A program made the position numbers and the translations under genes. 64,000 nt of DNA from Paenibacillus sp. FSL A5-0031. Its GTDB lineage: Bacteria; Bacillota; Bacilli; Paenibacillales; Paenibacillaceae. The stretch is from positions 142,087 through 206,086 of the forward strand of contig NZ_MRTD01000014.1 in the NCBI RefSeq assembly GCF_001956295.1, in the 5' to 3' direction. The notes under the pieces were generated by a model, which had not been told where the DNA came from, ran no database searches, and saw only the letters and a program-made list of their open reading frames with translations. Below, one piece after another: positions 15,972 to 25,494 of this stretch. Every line of letters begins with the position of its first letter. Positions within the stretch are counted from its first letter, which is position 1.

Positions 15972-17558
15972 TTATTCAGGCTTATTTCCTGCTTTTGGAT
16001 CTGGTACAAAGTCCGTTTTATAATCAGTGTAAAGTAATTGCGTAACCATTCCGCTTGCTGCATGATGAAGATCGTGACAATGGAACATCCAGTTTCCTTC
16101 ATTATCAGCTTTGAAAGCTACAACATACTCTTCTCCAGGCTTAAGGTTTAAAGTATCCTTCATAAGTGGGGCACCGGTTATTGCTTTTCCGTTTTTACTT
16201 AATACTTGGAAAAAGTGTCCGTGTAAGTGCATCGGATGGTCATCGGATTTTGAATTATTAATCATTTTGACTTTTACAGTATCACCTTTTTTCACTTTTA
16301 TTGCTTCTGTTTCCGGGAAAGTAGCTCCATTTATGGTATAAACCGTTTTATTATTTTTCAATTCAGTATTTAAATTCATTGTATAATCTAACGTATACTT
16401 TTGCTCTAAAGAAAATGTTCTTTGTCCATTCTCTCCGTATTGGGTCATGTCAACTACAGGCAGTGCTTCCAAATCATTTGCTTTATCCGAATTTTCTGAA
16501 ATACCCTCATAGGTAATTAGAGCTTTCATACCTTTAACAGCTGCATTATCCCCGTGATCTTCAATATACCATTGGCCTGGGTTGTTGGCTTCGAATTCTA
16601 TGTCATACCGTTCCCCAGGTGCTATTGCTATTACGCTTTCCTTCACAATACCAGGCTTATTGACCGGCTGACCATCGGTTGCAGTAATTCTGAATTCGTG
16701 ACCATGTAAATGAATTTGATGTGAAATAAACCCAGCGTTAGTCAGTCGAATGCGAACTTTTTCTCCTTCTTTGACATTAAGATTACTCACAAGTGAGCTT
16801 GATTTTCCATTAATCGTGAATAGATCGTACATACTCATGTCATGTTTCATGTCCATTGTATTGCTTTCTTCACTCATGTTCATTTGGCTGTGATCCATGC
16901 CTTCCATGCTATTGTCAGACATATTCACTTCGTCCATATCCATTGTTCCTTTGCTATTCCACTCATCGAGGATAAGGGAATAATCTCGGTCAACCTTCTC
17001 GTTTTCGCTATCCTCAACGATGAATGATCCATATAAACCTCGATCAAGTTGGTTTGCACTATCCTGATGAGAGTGATACCAGTACGTACCGGGGACATCG
17101 GCTTTGAATTTATATACAAACGATTCACCAGGTTGAACTGCGTTTTGCGTTACTCCCGGAATACCGTCCATGTCATTTGGGAGAGGAACTCCATGCCAAT
17201 GAATAGATACGGGATCCGGTAATTCATTAACTAAGTTTATGTTTACCATTTCTCCTTGTTTGATTCTAAGTTCTGGACCTGGAACCGAATTATTGAATGT
17301 CCAAACAGGAAGTGTGACACCAGGTGCTATCTCTTGGTTACTGACTTGTGCCTTCAGTGTTAGTGATTTGCCTGTTAGAACTGTAGCGGACAATTCACTT
17401 GTTTTCGTATTTTCAGACGTTGACTCTTCTTTATTTCCTCCCATGTTCATTTTTGAATGATCCATTCCCCCCATCCCACCTGAATTCATACAACCTGTTA
17501 AGAAAACAGTTAAAGCTGCCACAGAGACAACTGCTTTTAATTTCCAATTCATTTTCAT
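15972..17558 (-). CDS. Multicopper oxidase lipoprotein
   Basis: A 528-residue three-domain multicopper oxidase with a lipobox (VFLTGC) that would anchor it outside the membrane. All four copper motifs are present: HWHG, HSHQD, HPMHLHGHFF and HCHDLHHAASGM (T1 axial Met). A Met/His/Asp-rich insert around residues 210-245 (SMEGMDHSQMNM and similar) and a second near the N-terminus resemble the CueO Met-rich copper-collecting segment. The expected role is oxidation of Cu(I) to less toxic Cu(II). The start follows GGAGGGCC. It is divergent from the rhodanese gene, and the dyad at 17727 lies in the shared gap, about 170 bases from this start. Confidence 0.93.
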   Translation of the reverse strand: MKMNWKLKAVVSVAALTVFLTGCMNSGGMGGMDHSKMNMGGNKEESTSENTKTSELSATVLTGKSLTLKAQVSNQEIAPGVTLPVWTFNNSVPGPELRIKQGEMVNINLVNELPDPVSIHWHGVPLPNDMDGIPGVTQNAVQPGESFVYKFKADVPGTYWYHSHQDSANQLDRGLYGSFIVEDSENEKVDRDYSLILDEWNSKGTMDMDEVNMSDNSMEGMDHSQMNMSEESNTMDMKHDMSMYDLFTINGKSSSLVSNLNVKEGEKVRIRLTNAGFISHQIHLHGHEFRITATDGQPVNKPGIVKESVIAIAPGERYDIEFEANNPGQWYIEDHGDNAAVKGMKALITYEGISENSDKANDLEALPVVDMTQYGENGQRTFSLEQKYTLDYTMNLNTELKNNKTVYTINGATFPETEAIKVKKGDTVKVKMINNSKSDDHPMHLHGHFFQVLSKNGKAITGAPLMKDTLNLKPGEEYVVAFKADNEGNWMFHCHDLHHAASGMVTQLLYTDYKTDFVPDPKAGNKPE

Positions 17559-17706
17559 AATGGCCCTCCATACATTTTATAAATTTTATATAATGATGAT
17601 ACAACATGATTGTGTAGAACTTATGAGGACATGAAAATTAGGAAAAGCCATTCCTACTAAAAGTACCGTTGTTCTTTCTATTACACATTGTAGAGAATTA
17701 TTTATT

Positions 17707-17743
17707 TGACCTAAGTAAGGTTATCATACTACAATTTGTAGTG
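17707..17743 (+). promoter_or_regulatory. Promoter overlapped by BlaI-type dyad (rhodanese-lgt)
   Basis: TTGACC (17707-17712), 17 bases, TACAAT (17730-17735) form a near-consensus SigA promoter. The dyad TACTACAATTTGTAGTG (17727-17743) covers the -10 box, so a bound repressor should block it. The same 17 bases occur on the other strand at 25025. Confidence 0.8.
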
Positions 17744-17816
17744 TGATTTCGATTATAGTTTTCTCTATTGGTGGTGTGAGAATTCAAAGAATGATTAATT
17801 AGGAGGAATAATAAGT

Positions 17817-18215
17817 GTGAAAAGAAAATATACAGTTTCTGTATTAGTTGGTCTTGTTGTGCTCTTAACAACCATTATTTTATTTGGAACCAAAAAGGAA
17901 AATGCTATATTACAACTAGTAGATACCGAAATATTAACTGAAATGATGAAGTCAAAAGAGGATATCTTGATTATTGATGTTCGTGAGGAAGAATTATTCA
18001 AGTCGGGACGTGTTCCAGATTCAATTAATATACCCTTTGAACAAATAAAATCACGATATAGACAACTCCCCGCAGATAAAAAAATTGTGTTTGTATGTCA
18101 TGTAGGAATAATGGGAACAGAAAGTGGAGATTTGCTAATAAAAAATGGATATAAACAGGTATTTAATCTGAAGGGTGGAATGGATGCTTGGATAGGTGAA
18201 TTGGAAGCAGACTAG
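17817..18215 (+). CDS. Membrane-anchored rhodanese-like protein
   Basis: A 132-residue protein with one N-terminal membrane helix (about 5-24) and a single rhodanese domain (about 35-130). The family blocks IIDVREEELFKSGRVPDSINIPF and LKGGMDAW are present, and the catalytic loop has Cys in VFVCHVGIMGTE. The domain would face outside. Rhodaneses move sulfane sulfur and can bind Cu(I); in copper islands they often sit next to lgt-like genes. The GTG start has AGGAGG behind it. Directly controlled by the dyad promoter at 17707. Confidence 0.85.
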   Translation: MKRKYTVSVLVGLVVLLTTIILFGTKKENAILQLVDTEILTEMMKSKEDILIIDVREEELFKSGRVPDSINIPFEQIKSRYRQLPADKKIVFVCHVGIMGTESGDLLIKNGYKQVFNLKGGMDAWIGELEAD

Positions 18216-18406
18216 AATATAAGCCGAGTTACTATTAGACTATTATCGTCAATTGCGAAAATAGCCTACTAAATTTTGTGATGTTATGGTAGGAAAATTC
18301 GATTTCAACCTTAAAAATTAACATGATTTACTTATTTCAACAAGGGAGCTTTACGGACATCTAAGTTAAACACATGTATTCAATCCTAAAAATGGGAGCG
18401 AAAGTA

Positions 18407-19180
18407 ATGAAAGTGATATTGTTTACGATTGGTGATTTTCCTATTCGATCATATGGGATTATAGTTATGCTTGCTGTTTTCTTATCAATGGGTGTTGCCC
18501 ATTATTTAACTAGAAACACGATCTACCAAAAGCATATTATGAATATGATGTTTTTTGTCATTATTGGGGCACTCATTGGAGCAAGAATTTGGCATGTTTT
18601 CTTTTTTCAATGGGGGTATTATTCGCAAAATATATCTCAGATATTTGCGATTTGGAATGGTGGTATCGCGATTCAAGGTGCATTAATGGGAGGTCTTGCA
18701 ACTGTTTTCATCTATACTCGAGTCTACAAAATCTCATTTTTTGAATTTGCAGATTACTTAGCGCCAGCAGTTATATTTGGTCAAGCAATAGGCAGAATAG
18801 CTTGTTTTTTAAATGGTGATGCTTATGGATCTCCGACAAATGCAGGTTTTGGAATTGTATATCCTCCAGGTACAATGGCTTTTGATCAATATGGCTCGCA
18901 GCCATTGTGGCCAGCAGAAATATGGGAGGGGCAATGGGATCTTGTTGTTTTTGCCATACTAATTATGATAAGAAACAAGACACTCCCAGTAGGATATCAT
19001 TTTGTAACGTACAGCATTATGTACGCAATAGGTCGTTTTTTTCTCGAGTTTTTGAGAGGAGATTCTCCACGATATTCTTTTAATTGGACAGCAGGTCAAT
19101 GGACTAGTGCGTTTGTAGTGCTCGGTAGTGCAGCAGCATTGTTGTATTTATTTAATAAAGCAAGAAAAAAAGGGAAATGA
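18407..19180 (+). CDS. lgt: Prolipoprotein diacylglyceryl transferase homologue, atypical
   Basis: A 257-residue polytopic protein that aligns with Lgt along its whole length: SYGIIVMLAV near the N-terminus, IWNGGIAIQGALMGG, GQAIGRIACFLNGDAYG and GRFFLEFLRGDSP. Lgt transfers diacylglycerol to the lipobox Cys of prelipoproteins. Several positions usually conserved are changed: the His of the HGG loop is Gln, the GRxxNFxNxE motif reads GRIACFLNGD, and the HPTxLYE block reads PLWPAEIWEG. Second lgt copies of this sort accompany copper resistance genes in other Firmicutes. I start at ATG 18407 after GGGAGCG. Whether it is a true transferase is open. It lies 190 bases after the rhodanese gene. Confidence 0.8.
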   Translation: MKVILFTIGDFPIRSYGIIVMLAVFLSMGVAHYLTRNTIYQKHIMNMMFFVIIGALIGARIWHVFFFQWGYYSQNISQIFAIWNGGIAIQGALMGGLATVFIYTRVYKISFFEFADYLAPAVIFGQAIGRIACFLNGDAYGSPTNAGFGIVYPPGTMAFDQYGSQPLWPAEIWEGQWDLVVFAILIMIRNKTLPVGYHFVTYSIMYAIGRFFLEFLRGDSPRYSFNWTAGQWTSAFVVLGSAAALLYLFNKARKKGK

Positions 19181-19297
19181 GTATGATTTGGTTTTCTTAC
19201 CTACAAAACCTATATTAAAGAGCTTTATTCTGCAAATTAGTGAATTTAAAGGTAAATAAATAACTTGGATTATATTAAATATTGGGAAGGACCTATC

Positions 19298-20218
19298 ATG
19301 AATCGGAAAAAGAAAATAAGTTCAAAAAATAAGTTATGGCTGTGGGCAGTCCCAATAGCCGTTGTAGTCATTATTGCCGTAATTGTTTCAGTAAATTTTC
19401 TTTCAAGAGAGAACGACATTACTTTAAAGCATATTCATGGATTAGGATTTACAAATGACGGTACTCAATTGTTAATACCTGCCCATGAAGGGCTTATAAG
19501 TTTTTCAGAAGACCACTGGAAAGCCTTAAACGGAAAAAAACATGATTATATGGGTTTAAATATGACAGATAACGGGTTTTACAGCAGTGGACACCCAGAA
19601 TTTGGATCCGGTCTAAGAAACCCATTAGGTATTGTGAAAAGCAATGACTATGGGGAAAATCTTGAGATTTTAGATCTATATGGGGTCGAAGATTTTCACG
19701 GAATGGCAGTTGGTTATCAAACGCATACGATATATGTAATCAACGCTCAACCAAATGAGAGAATGAGTGAGCCCGGCTTATACGTAACAACGGACGAAAC
19801 AAAGTCTTGGAGGAAGAGTGAAATAAATGGTATAAATAGTGCCGTTTCGTCAATCTCTGCGCATCCTACTAACCCTGGGACGGTCGCAGTAGGCACAAGC
19901 AGTGGTGTTTTCTTATCAAACGATTATGGTGATCAATTTAAAAAGCTTGCTTCAGATCAAGAAGTAACAGCGTTAGCTTTTGGCAAGAATGGGGATTTGT
20001 TTATCGGAGGAAGAGGGACTCTGCAACAGCAGACTGGAAATACATTGAAAAATTTATCTTTAACATCATCAGATTTAGAGAGTGTAATTGTTTATATCGC
20101 ACAAAACCCACAAAATGATAATGAAATTGCCTATGCCACTTCAAATATGGATGTATTTGTGAGCAAGGATTCTGGTTTGAACTGGAATCAGATTACGGAG
20201 AAGGGAAGCGCAATGTAA
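19298..20218 (+). CDS. Sortilin/BNR-like membrane-anchored protein (F510_1955-type)
   Basis: A 306-residue protein with a basic head, one membrane anchor (about 16-36) and an outer beta-propeller-like region with repeated Asp-box-like strings (SNDYGENL, TTDETKSW, LSNDYGDQF, SKDSGLNW). The conserved start of the domain, KHIHGLGF and PAHEGLISFS, plus KHDYMGLN and SSGHPEFGSG, matches the family named in databases after locus F510_1955 and called a glycosylhydrolase there. No catalytic role is proven for that family. It commonly sits beside YdhK and copper genes. The start at 19298 is chosen for GGAAGGACC upstream. Confidence 0.75.
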   Translation: MNRKKKISSKNKLWLWAVPIAVVVIIAVIVSVNFLSRENDITLKHIHGLGFTNDGTQLLIPAHEGLISFSEDHWKALNGKKHDYMGLNMTDNGFYSSGHPEFGSGLRNPLGIVKSNDYGENLEILDLYGVEDFHGMAVGYQTHTIYVINAQPNERMSEPGLYVTTDETKSWRKSEINGINSAVSSISAHPTNPGTVAVGTSSGVFLSNDYGDQFKKLASDQEVTALAFGKNGDLFIGGRGTLQQQTGNTLKNLSLTSSDLESVIVYIAQNPQNDNEIAYATSNMDVFVSKDSGLNWNQITEKGSAM

Positions 20219-20417
20219 AAAAAAAGAAATTATTCAGCTGTCAAATAAGATGTATAACATGCTGTTTTCAGTCTTGGAATCAATGGATTTGCTCATTTTT
20301 TGAAAATAGAGAATGAAATTCAATAAATTTCCAGAAGTATTTCGCGGAAAGAGTTTTTTAACAGCAAGTCTAACAATATTACAATGCAGGATAATCTAAA
20401 ATGAAAACAAAGCATGG

Positions 20418-20464
20418 AGAAAGAACAAGCACAAATCATTTTAATATGGGCTTGTTCTTTCTTT
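20418..20464 (+). terminator. Rho-independent terminator
   Basis: AGAAAGAACAAGC ... GCTTGTTCTTTCT with a 19-base loop and a T-rich tail. The stem resembles the one at 11931. It closes the rhodanese-lgt-F510_1955 unit. The remaining bases from 20219 to 20567 hold no gene I can see. Confidence 0.8.
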
Positions 20465-20567
20465 GTCTTTAAATGTAATAATTAAAAAAATTCTTACAAG
20501 TCTTACTTTGTTCTCAAGACATTTGAGCAACCATTCTTCAGATTTTACCTTTATTAATTGAAGGGAG

Positions 20568-22100
20568 ATGATCAAGATTCACCAAATACTCAAGAAATGC
20601 AGTTTGTTATTCGGAGTATCAATAATTATATCTATTGTCTTTTTGTGGCCATCAAATGAGGAAAAGACCTATCCCATAGAATATACACAAATCGAACCAC
20701 TCATGGAAGAAGAATCGAATGAAGCTGCTAACTCCAAAGCTCAAGAATCAAATATCAATGAACAAGAAGCCATTATTAAGGAAACTCTTTACGTAGTTGA
20801 CATCGTTTTTAATGCAGATCGACGACAACTTACAGGTAAGACCTTAGTTGAGGTATGGAACAGAAAAGAACTTCCAACGGATGAAATTAAATTTCAACTG
20901 TATTTAAATGCATTTAAAGAAGGAAAGGAGGCGCCTGTCCTGGATTCATTTCTATTAAAAACCTATCCAAATGGAATCAAGCCCGGCGGAATAGAAATAA
21001 GAAATGTATATGTAGATGACGAGCTGCAAATTTTCAGTGCGGAAGAAGTTGTTATGGTAGTCAAACTTAATTCAGGATGGGCACCGAAAACGAAAAAGAT
21101 TATTTCATTTGAATGGACGGCGACAATACCTGAGATACACCATCGCGTTGGTGGAAGAAATAGTGACTTTTGGTTTGGGAATGTTATTCCTACACTAGCG
21201 GTTTATGATAATGATTGGCAAACGAATCAATATGAATTAATTGGTGATCCATTCAACAGTGACATAGCGAACTTTACGGTTAATATAAGCATCCCTGATG
21301 ATTATCAGATTATAGCAACAGGTTATGAGGAAGTAGGAGTTCAAGGAGCAGATACTCGGACGATTCGTGTGGTGGCCAATAAGGTTCGCGATTTTACTTT
21401 TGCGCTTATAAAGAATCCTAAGAAAATCTCATTAATAACAAACTCTGGGGTCCATGTTAATCTCTATTATAAAAAAACCGAGGATTCGACAGCTCAAAAA
21501 GCATTGAAACAAGCGGTAGCGTTTCTTGCTTTTCTTGAGAATAAACTCATAGATTATCCTTATGATGAATTAGATATTGTGGAAAATGAAATGTTTATTA
21601 CTGGGATGGAGTATCCTTCTATGGTCTACATAGATAGTGATCGTTTAAACGATCTTGAAGGAGTTCAGACCGTAATGCACGAAATTGCCCATCAGTGGTT
21701 TTATAATTTGCTTGGTAACGATCAAATTATCGAACCATGGTTAGACGAAGCTTTCTCAACATTTTATACGAGTAGATACTTACAGTCACAGGGACAAATG
21801 CATTCGGTTACACAAGAGTTATTAACCGCTGAGAGAAAAAATAAATCAACAACAATTGGTAGTGTTAAGAACTATACTACTTGGAACAGCTACTGGAAAA
21901 GTGTGTATCAACGTGGTAGTTACATGCTCTTTGATCTTCAGCATTTGATGGGTCAAAACTTATTTGATCAAATGATGAAAACCTATGTGGAAAAATATGC
22001 TTATAATACAGTATCAACAATCGACTTTCGAGGTATTGTGCGACAATACTATACTATTGAACTGGATTCATTTTGGAATGATTGGTTTAATTCCGAGTAG
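20568..22100 (+). CDS. Membrane-anchored M1-family metallopeptidase
   Basis: A 510-residue protein with one N-terminal membrane helix (about 12-30), an acidic linker and an M1-type ectodomain. The zinc site is HEIAHQWFYNLLG with the third ligand Glu in EPWLDEAFS (HEXXH-18-E), and RGSYMLFDL is the usual following helix. The exopeptidase signature GAMEN is replaced by TGMEYPS. M1 enzymes remove N-terminal residues; an extracellular anchored form may process surface or damaged proteins. The start codon is uncertain: ATG 20568 abuts the GGGAG, so initiation may be slightly further in. No dyad lies upstream; a terminator separates it from the previous unit. Confidence 0.88.
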   Translation: MIKIHQILKKCSLLFGVSIIISIVFLWPSNEEKTYPIEYTQIEPLMEEESNEAANSKAQESNINEQEAIIKETLYVVDIVFNADRRQLTGKTLVEVWNRKELPTDEIKFQLYLNAFKEGKEAPVLDSFLLKTYPNGIKPGGIEIRNVYVDDELQIFSAEEVVMVVKLNSGWAPKTKKIISFEWTATIPEIHHRVGGRNSDFWFGNVIPTLAVYDNDWQTNQYELIGDPFNSDIANFTVNISIPDDYQIIATGYEEVGVQGADTRTIRVVANKVRDFTFALIKNPKKISLITNSGVHVNLYYKKTEDSTAQKALKQAVAFLAFLENKLIDYPYDELDIVENEMFITGMEYPSMVYIDSDRLNDLEGVQTVMHEIAHQWFYNLLGNDQIIEPWLDEAFSTFYTSRYLQSQGQMHSVTQELLTAERKNKSTTIGSVKNYTTWNSYWKSVYQRGSYMLFDLQHLMGQNLFDQMMKTYVEKYAYNTVSTIDFRGIVRQYYTIELDSFWNDWFNSE

Positions 22101-22121
22101 TAAGTATAATTCGATTAAAGA

Positions 22122-22440
22122 AAAGCAGGTGCTGAAGGTTGACGGAACGGGTCAGATTCATCGGGTAGAAGTAGAGGCACTCGTAGAGACACGGATTTGT
22201 TTCCTTTCCGAGATTGCTGGAAGCTTCTCTGAAGGAAAGATCGTATTGATTCTAAACAAAAGCCGCATTCATGATGCCAAAATCGGTTCTTATCTCTGGA
22301 GTATCCGAGGCTGCAGTAAGTTTTTCTTCCTCTCCCCTGAAAAACCTGATGGAAGGTATCTGGAAATGGGATAGTGATATCATCAATAATGTTTTTTTAC
22401 GCTATTTGTATCACGTCCGTCTTATATCATTTCCTTTATA
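22122..22440 (+). mobile_element. IS630-family transposase remnant
   Basis: TGQIHRVEVEALVETRICFL and GKIVLILNKSRIHDAKIG match the DDE core of IS630 transposases, followed after a frameshift by WKWDSDIINNVF near the C-terminus. The N-terminal half and both ends are missing, and it joins directly onto the end of the M1 peptidase gene. Confidence 0.75.
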
Positions 22441-22898
22441 ATACGTCTTAAGAAGCTCTCAGCAAACTAATGATCGATTGCATGTTCGGTTATTTAAGTA
22501 CATTTTATATAATTGTAAATGTTTTTGTAATATCTATATTAACAACATCAACGTATGAATATTTACCATTGTAACTTTTCAGCAATCGTCTTTAATTTAA
22601 TGAGTGTTGTGATACATAGGTTTTGTATCATCCGCTTAATATAAATTTGACACGGATATCGAAGTTGTGACACTTAACAAGAAGATCTACGAGTATCAGT
22701 TTTATTTAGGAATGTTAAGTATTCAATTTTTTTGAATTTTTCCAAGTGTGTTGCGAGAAAAGAATTTTAACCTCTTGGAAAAAATATCACACTAACGATA
22801 TGAATGTAAAAAAAATTTATTGTTTGTGGTTTTCAATAATGCCCTACATGGATAGAATGTTGAATATGAACTATTGAGAATTCGGAGGTGTCATTGAA
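22441..22898. other. Gene-poor AT-rich segment before ydhK-like gene
   Basis: About 460 strongly AT-rich bases with no frame of note. It should hold the promoter of the YdhK-like gene, but I find no clear -35/-10 pair and no 17-bp dyad, unlike most neighbouring operons. Confidence 0.4.
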
Positions 22899-23444
22899 AT
22901 GAAAAAAAAACTGATTTTTATTGTGCTTGCTGCAACTATTGTTTTAAGTGCATGTGGAAATGACAAAAGTCAGGAGAAGCCTTCAAAGGGTACAGAAATG
23001 GACCACAGTTCGCATTCGAGTACAGGCCAAATTCCTAAAGAATTAAAGGTTGCAGAGAATCCAATTTATAAAGTCGGAAATGAAGTAATAATCAAAGCTG
23101 ATCATATGGAAGGTATGGATGGTGCTAAAGCAAAGATTGTGGGAGCATTTGTTACAACAGCCTATGCGGTTTCGTATACCCCGACAACCGGTGGTGTACG
23201 AGTAACAAATCATAAATGGATTATTCATGAAGAGATAAAAAAATTCAGTAAAAAGCCTTATGAACCTGGAACGGATGTTATCTTGGAAGCAGAACATATG
23301 GCAGGAATGTTAGGTGCAACTGCTCAAATTGACTCAGCTGAACAAACTACAGTGTACATGATAGATTTCATGCCTACTACTGGTGGGGAGAAAGTCAAAA
23401 ATCATAAATGGGTAATAGAAGAGGAACTATCGGCTGCCAAATGA
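22899..23444 (+). CDS. YdhK-family lipoprotein
   Basis: A 181-residue lipoprotein: lipobox IVLSAC, a short His/Met linker (EMDHSSHSS), then two tandem DUF1541 repeats of about 55 residues each. Both repeats carry the paired strings ADHMEGMDGAKA / AEHMAGMLGATA and YTPTTGG / FMPTTGGEKVKNHKWV. YdhK-like lipoproteins (CopL in staphylococci) bind copper outside the membrane and are found with mco, lgt and copB genes. Conserved His/Met pairs in each repeat are the likely ligands. Start follows GGAGGTG. Confidence 0.92.
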   Translation: MKKKLIFIVLAATIVLSACGNDKSQEKPSKGTEMDHSSHSSTGQIPKELKVAENPIYKVGNEVIIKADHMEGMDGAKAKIVGAFVTTAYAVSYTPTTGGVRVTNHKWIIHEEIKKFSKKPYEPGTDVILEAEHMAGMLGATAQIDSAEQTTVYMIDFMPTTGGEKVKNHKWVIEEELSAAK

Positions 23445-23510
23445 TAAATATTTCGAATATACTCAACAAAAAAAGGGTAATTTCCTATTCATATGCAAAT
23501 ATGGTTTTAG

Positions 23511-23586
23511 ACATTACGAAAAACTATAGTTCGTAATGTTAGCTGTAGTCTAGGGCTTTATTTTCAAGTTCTAGACTTCTGCTGCG
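23511..23586. repeat. Hairpin plus dispersed palindrome copy 1
   Basis: A perfect 10-bp inverted repeat ACATTACGAA/TTCGTAATGT (23511-23539) can end the ydhK transcript. Directly after it, 23541-23586 is an imperfect palindrome with stem GTCTAG...CTAGAC, loop GGCTTTATTTTC and a T-rich tail. Related palindromes with the same loop lie at 49114 and 62571. Confidence 0.6.
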
Positions 23587-23704
23587 TTTTTATTTTGATA
23601 AGTCTATTTAGGTGGGCTGTCTTAGAAACTTATAGGAATTTGAAATCATTATACGATTAGCGAAAGCAGGATTTTCATTTAATAACTACTTCTCTTAGAC
23701 TGAA

Positions 23705-24334
23705 TTATTTAATTATAAGAATTACTAAGAATAATATGGATAAATGCACCGGATAAAAACTTCGATAGACCCATTTCGTAATATTCCACGATTGATTCGG
23801 AATCGTAATGGAATATGAAATAATAACCGTTCCTATAATACTAAATAATTGATTCCAGTACCCTGGTCCAAATGCGAAAAAAAATAAGAAATTTAAAAAC
23901 ATGTGCAAACCAACCATAGTGAGGCCATTAGAATAACGGAGTATGAAAATCAACATAAAACCATATATTCCATAATCCATGGGGACTACGATGGCCATAG
24001 TGAATACTCCGATAATGATGAGCGTTTTTAGACTGAGATTTGATACTTGATCAATGGCATAAAAGGCAATTAGGGAAATTAAAAGTGTGTATATCACATT
24101 TAATTCCCACTGTTGTAAGGCAAGGGTATAGGGTATTTGAGAGATGCATGCTAACCCAAGAAGCCTCAACATATATTTCTTATGATCACTAGTAAATTTA
24201 TACCCCTGCACCAAAAACCAACTATATAGCGGAAACGCGATACGACCGACAAGTCGGAATATTTCTTCTCCAGGGAAAAGGATTAGTCCTATATGGTCAA
24301 TTAGCATAGTAACCATTGCAATTAATTGCATCAT
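23705..24334 (-). CDS. TraX-family membrane protein
   Basis: A 209-residue protein with about six to seven membrane helices and the TraX family opening (LIAMVTMLIDHIG, RLVGRIAFPLYSWFLVQGY). TraX of the F plasmid acetylates pilin; chromosomal Firmicute relatives have unknown acceptors and are thought to be acyltransferase-like. The start follows AAGGGAG. It is the second gene of a two-gene unit with the DUF1405 gene, 31 bases behind it, under the dyad promoter at 25025. A 67-base piece of a second copy is present at 33069. Confidence 0.85.
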   Translation of the reverse strand: MMQLIAMVTMLIDHIGLILFPGEEIFRLVGRIAFPLYSWFLVQGYKFTSDHKKYMLRLLGLACISQIPYTLALQQWELNVIYTLLISLIAFYAIDQVSNLSLKTLIIIGVFTMAIVVPMDYGIYGFMLIFILRYSNGLTMVGLHMFLNFLFFFAFGPGYWNQLFSIIGTVIISYSITIPNQSWNITKWVYRSFYPVHLSILFLVILIIK

Positions 24335-24365
24335 CTGGAAGCTCCCTTCTATTGCATTACCGATA

Positions 24366-24962
24366 CTATTGGGTTAACTTTGAATTGAATCTTTCCTTTT
24401 TGATACATAGCAGGTAAGCCACGAAGATTGAAACAATACTTAACCAAAATGTAAAATAACCAATGGATATTGTGTATTGGTCCAACATATGATATCGAGG
24501 CATCATTTTAAACAAATAATCGATTATATCGTTGTGAATTGTCCATATTGCTACGACAATTAAATGCCAAGCTTTGATCCGATAAAAAGGAGAATATAAC
24601 ATTCCTTGTAGGGCCATCGCGGCATGGGATGTAATTAACATAATTGCCACCCCTGAAATCTCACCAGTTACGACAAGTACAAGTATATTCATTACAACAG
24701 CCCAAATTCCGTATTTAATTAGTGTTACAATAGCTAATGCCTCAATTAGTGGCCAATTCTTCTTAAGTAAAAAGGCAATAACCACAAGTGCGAAAAAGAG
24801 ACTTGCTGTGGGGCTATCTGGAACAAATATAAGAAATATTGCGGGAGTATCACTCAATTGTTCACCATACCATATATATCCATATATTGTTCCGAAAGCG
24901 TTAAGCAGAAGTACTAAATATAAAAACCAACGTTTATTTAAGATCTGAAACAAAATTGTCAT
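24366..24962 (-). CDS. DUF1405 membrane protein (YpjA-like)
   Basis: A 198-residue polytopic protein with six to seven helices. The DUF1405 features are visible: NAFGTIYGYIWYGEQL with LIFVPDSPTASLFF near residue 45, and a conserved HNDIIDY-type block (WTIHNDIIDYLF) near residue 145. Function unknown; the YpjA family is found in Bacillus and archaea. It is first in the unit with traX, and the dyad at 25025 lies 63 bases upstream of its start. Confidence 0.85.
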   Translation of the reverse strand: MTILFQILNKRWFLYLVLLLNAFGTIYGYIWYGEQLSDTPAIFLIFVPDSPTASLFFALVVIAFLLKKNWPLIEALAIVTLIKYGIWAVVMNILVLVVTGEISGVAIMLITSHAAMALQGMLYSPFYRIKAWHLIVVAIWTIHNDIIDYLFKMMPRYHMLDQYTISIGYFTFWLSIVSIFVAYLLCIKKERFNSKLTQ

Positions 24963-25024
24963 ATCGAATGTCGTCTCCTATTTATTCGTTTGTAATCAGT
25001 ATAACATTGACTTTTTTGATTTAA

Positions 25025-25061
25025 CACTACAAATTGTAGTATATTGAAAGATAAATATGAA
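25025..25061 (-). promoter_or_regulatory. Promoter overlapped by BlaI-type dyad (DUF1405-traX)
   Basis: On the minus strand TTCATA (25061-25056), 17 bases, TACAAT (25038-25033). The dyad TACTACAATTTGTAGTG (25041-25025) covers the -10 box, with exactly the same 17 bases and the same offset from the -10 as at 17727. Confidence 0.78.
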
Positions 25062-25224
25062 GCCAGTGATTACCTTTTGAGTTTCGAGAGATAGTTAATT
25101 TGTTGAAAGTAAATAAAGTAATAGATTAACGAATTGTCATTAAGTTAACTTGTATATTTCTGAAAAAAATTGTATTGATTGTATGTCTAGTACGGGGTCA
25201 ATATTGATAAGAGGATGGAATAGA

Positions 25225-25440
25225 ATGAACGGTTTGACCATAGGTCAAGTGTCAAAAGTGTTTAACGTGAACATTGAAACCATTCAGTACTACGAAAGGC
25301 GTGACTTGACTTTGGAATTTCCTCGCACCAATTCAGGTTGCAGAATGTTTTCTAATCAAGTGGTTCAGAACATTGAGTTTATCAAACGGGCTTAGGATCT
25401 CGGCTTTACATTTGAGTAAATAAAAGATCTTTTAAAGCAG
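25225..25440 (+). pseudogene. MerR-family regulator, truncated
   Basis: The frame reads LTIGQVSKVFNVNIETIQYYERRDL, then CRMFSNQVVQNIEFIKRA, which is the MerR winged-helix DNA-binding head; in-frame stops follow (after RA and after GFTFE) and the C-terminal metal-binding part is missing. The sequence resembles mercury-type MerR. It probably controlled the metallochaperone and thioredoxin-like genes whose remnants follow. Confidence 0.75.
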
Positions 25441-25494
25441 CTAATGGGAATGAAGAATTTCATTCTGAGATGTACACACCCGGTTTCTTGAATT

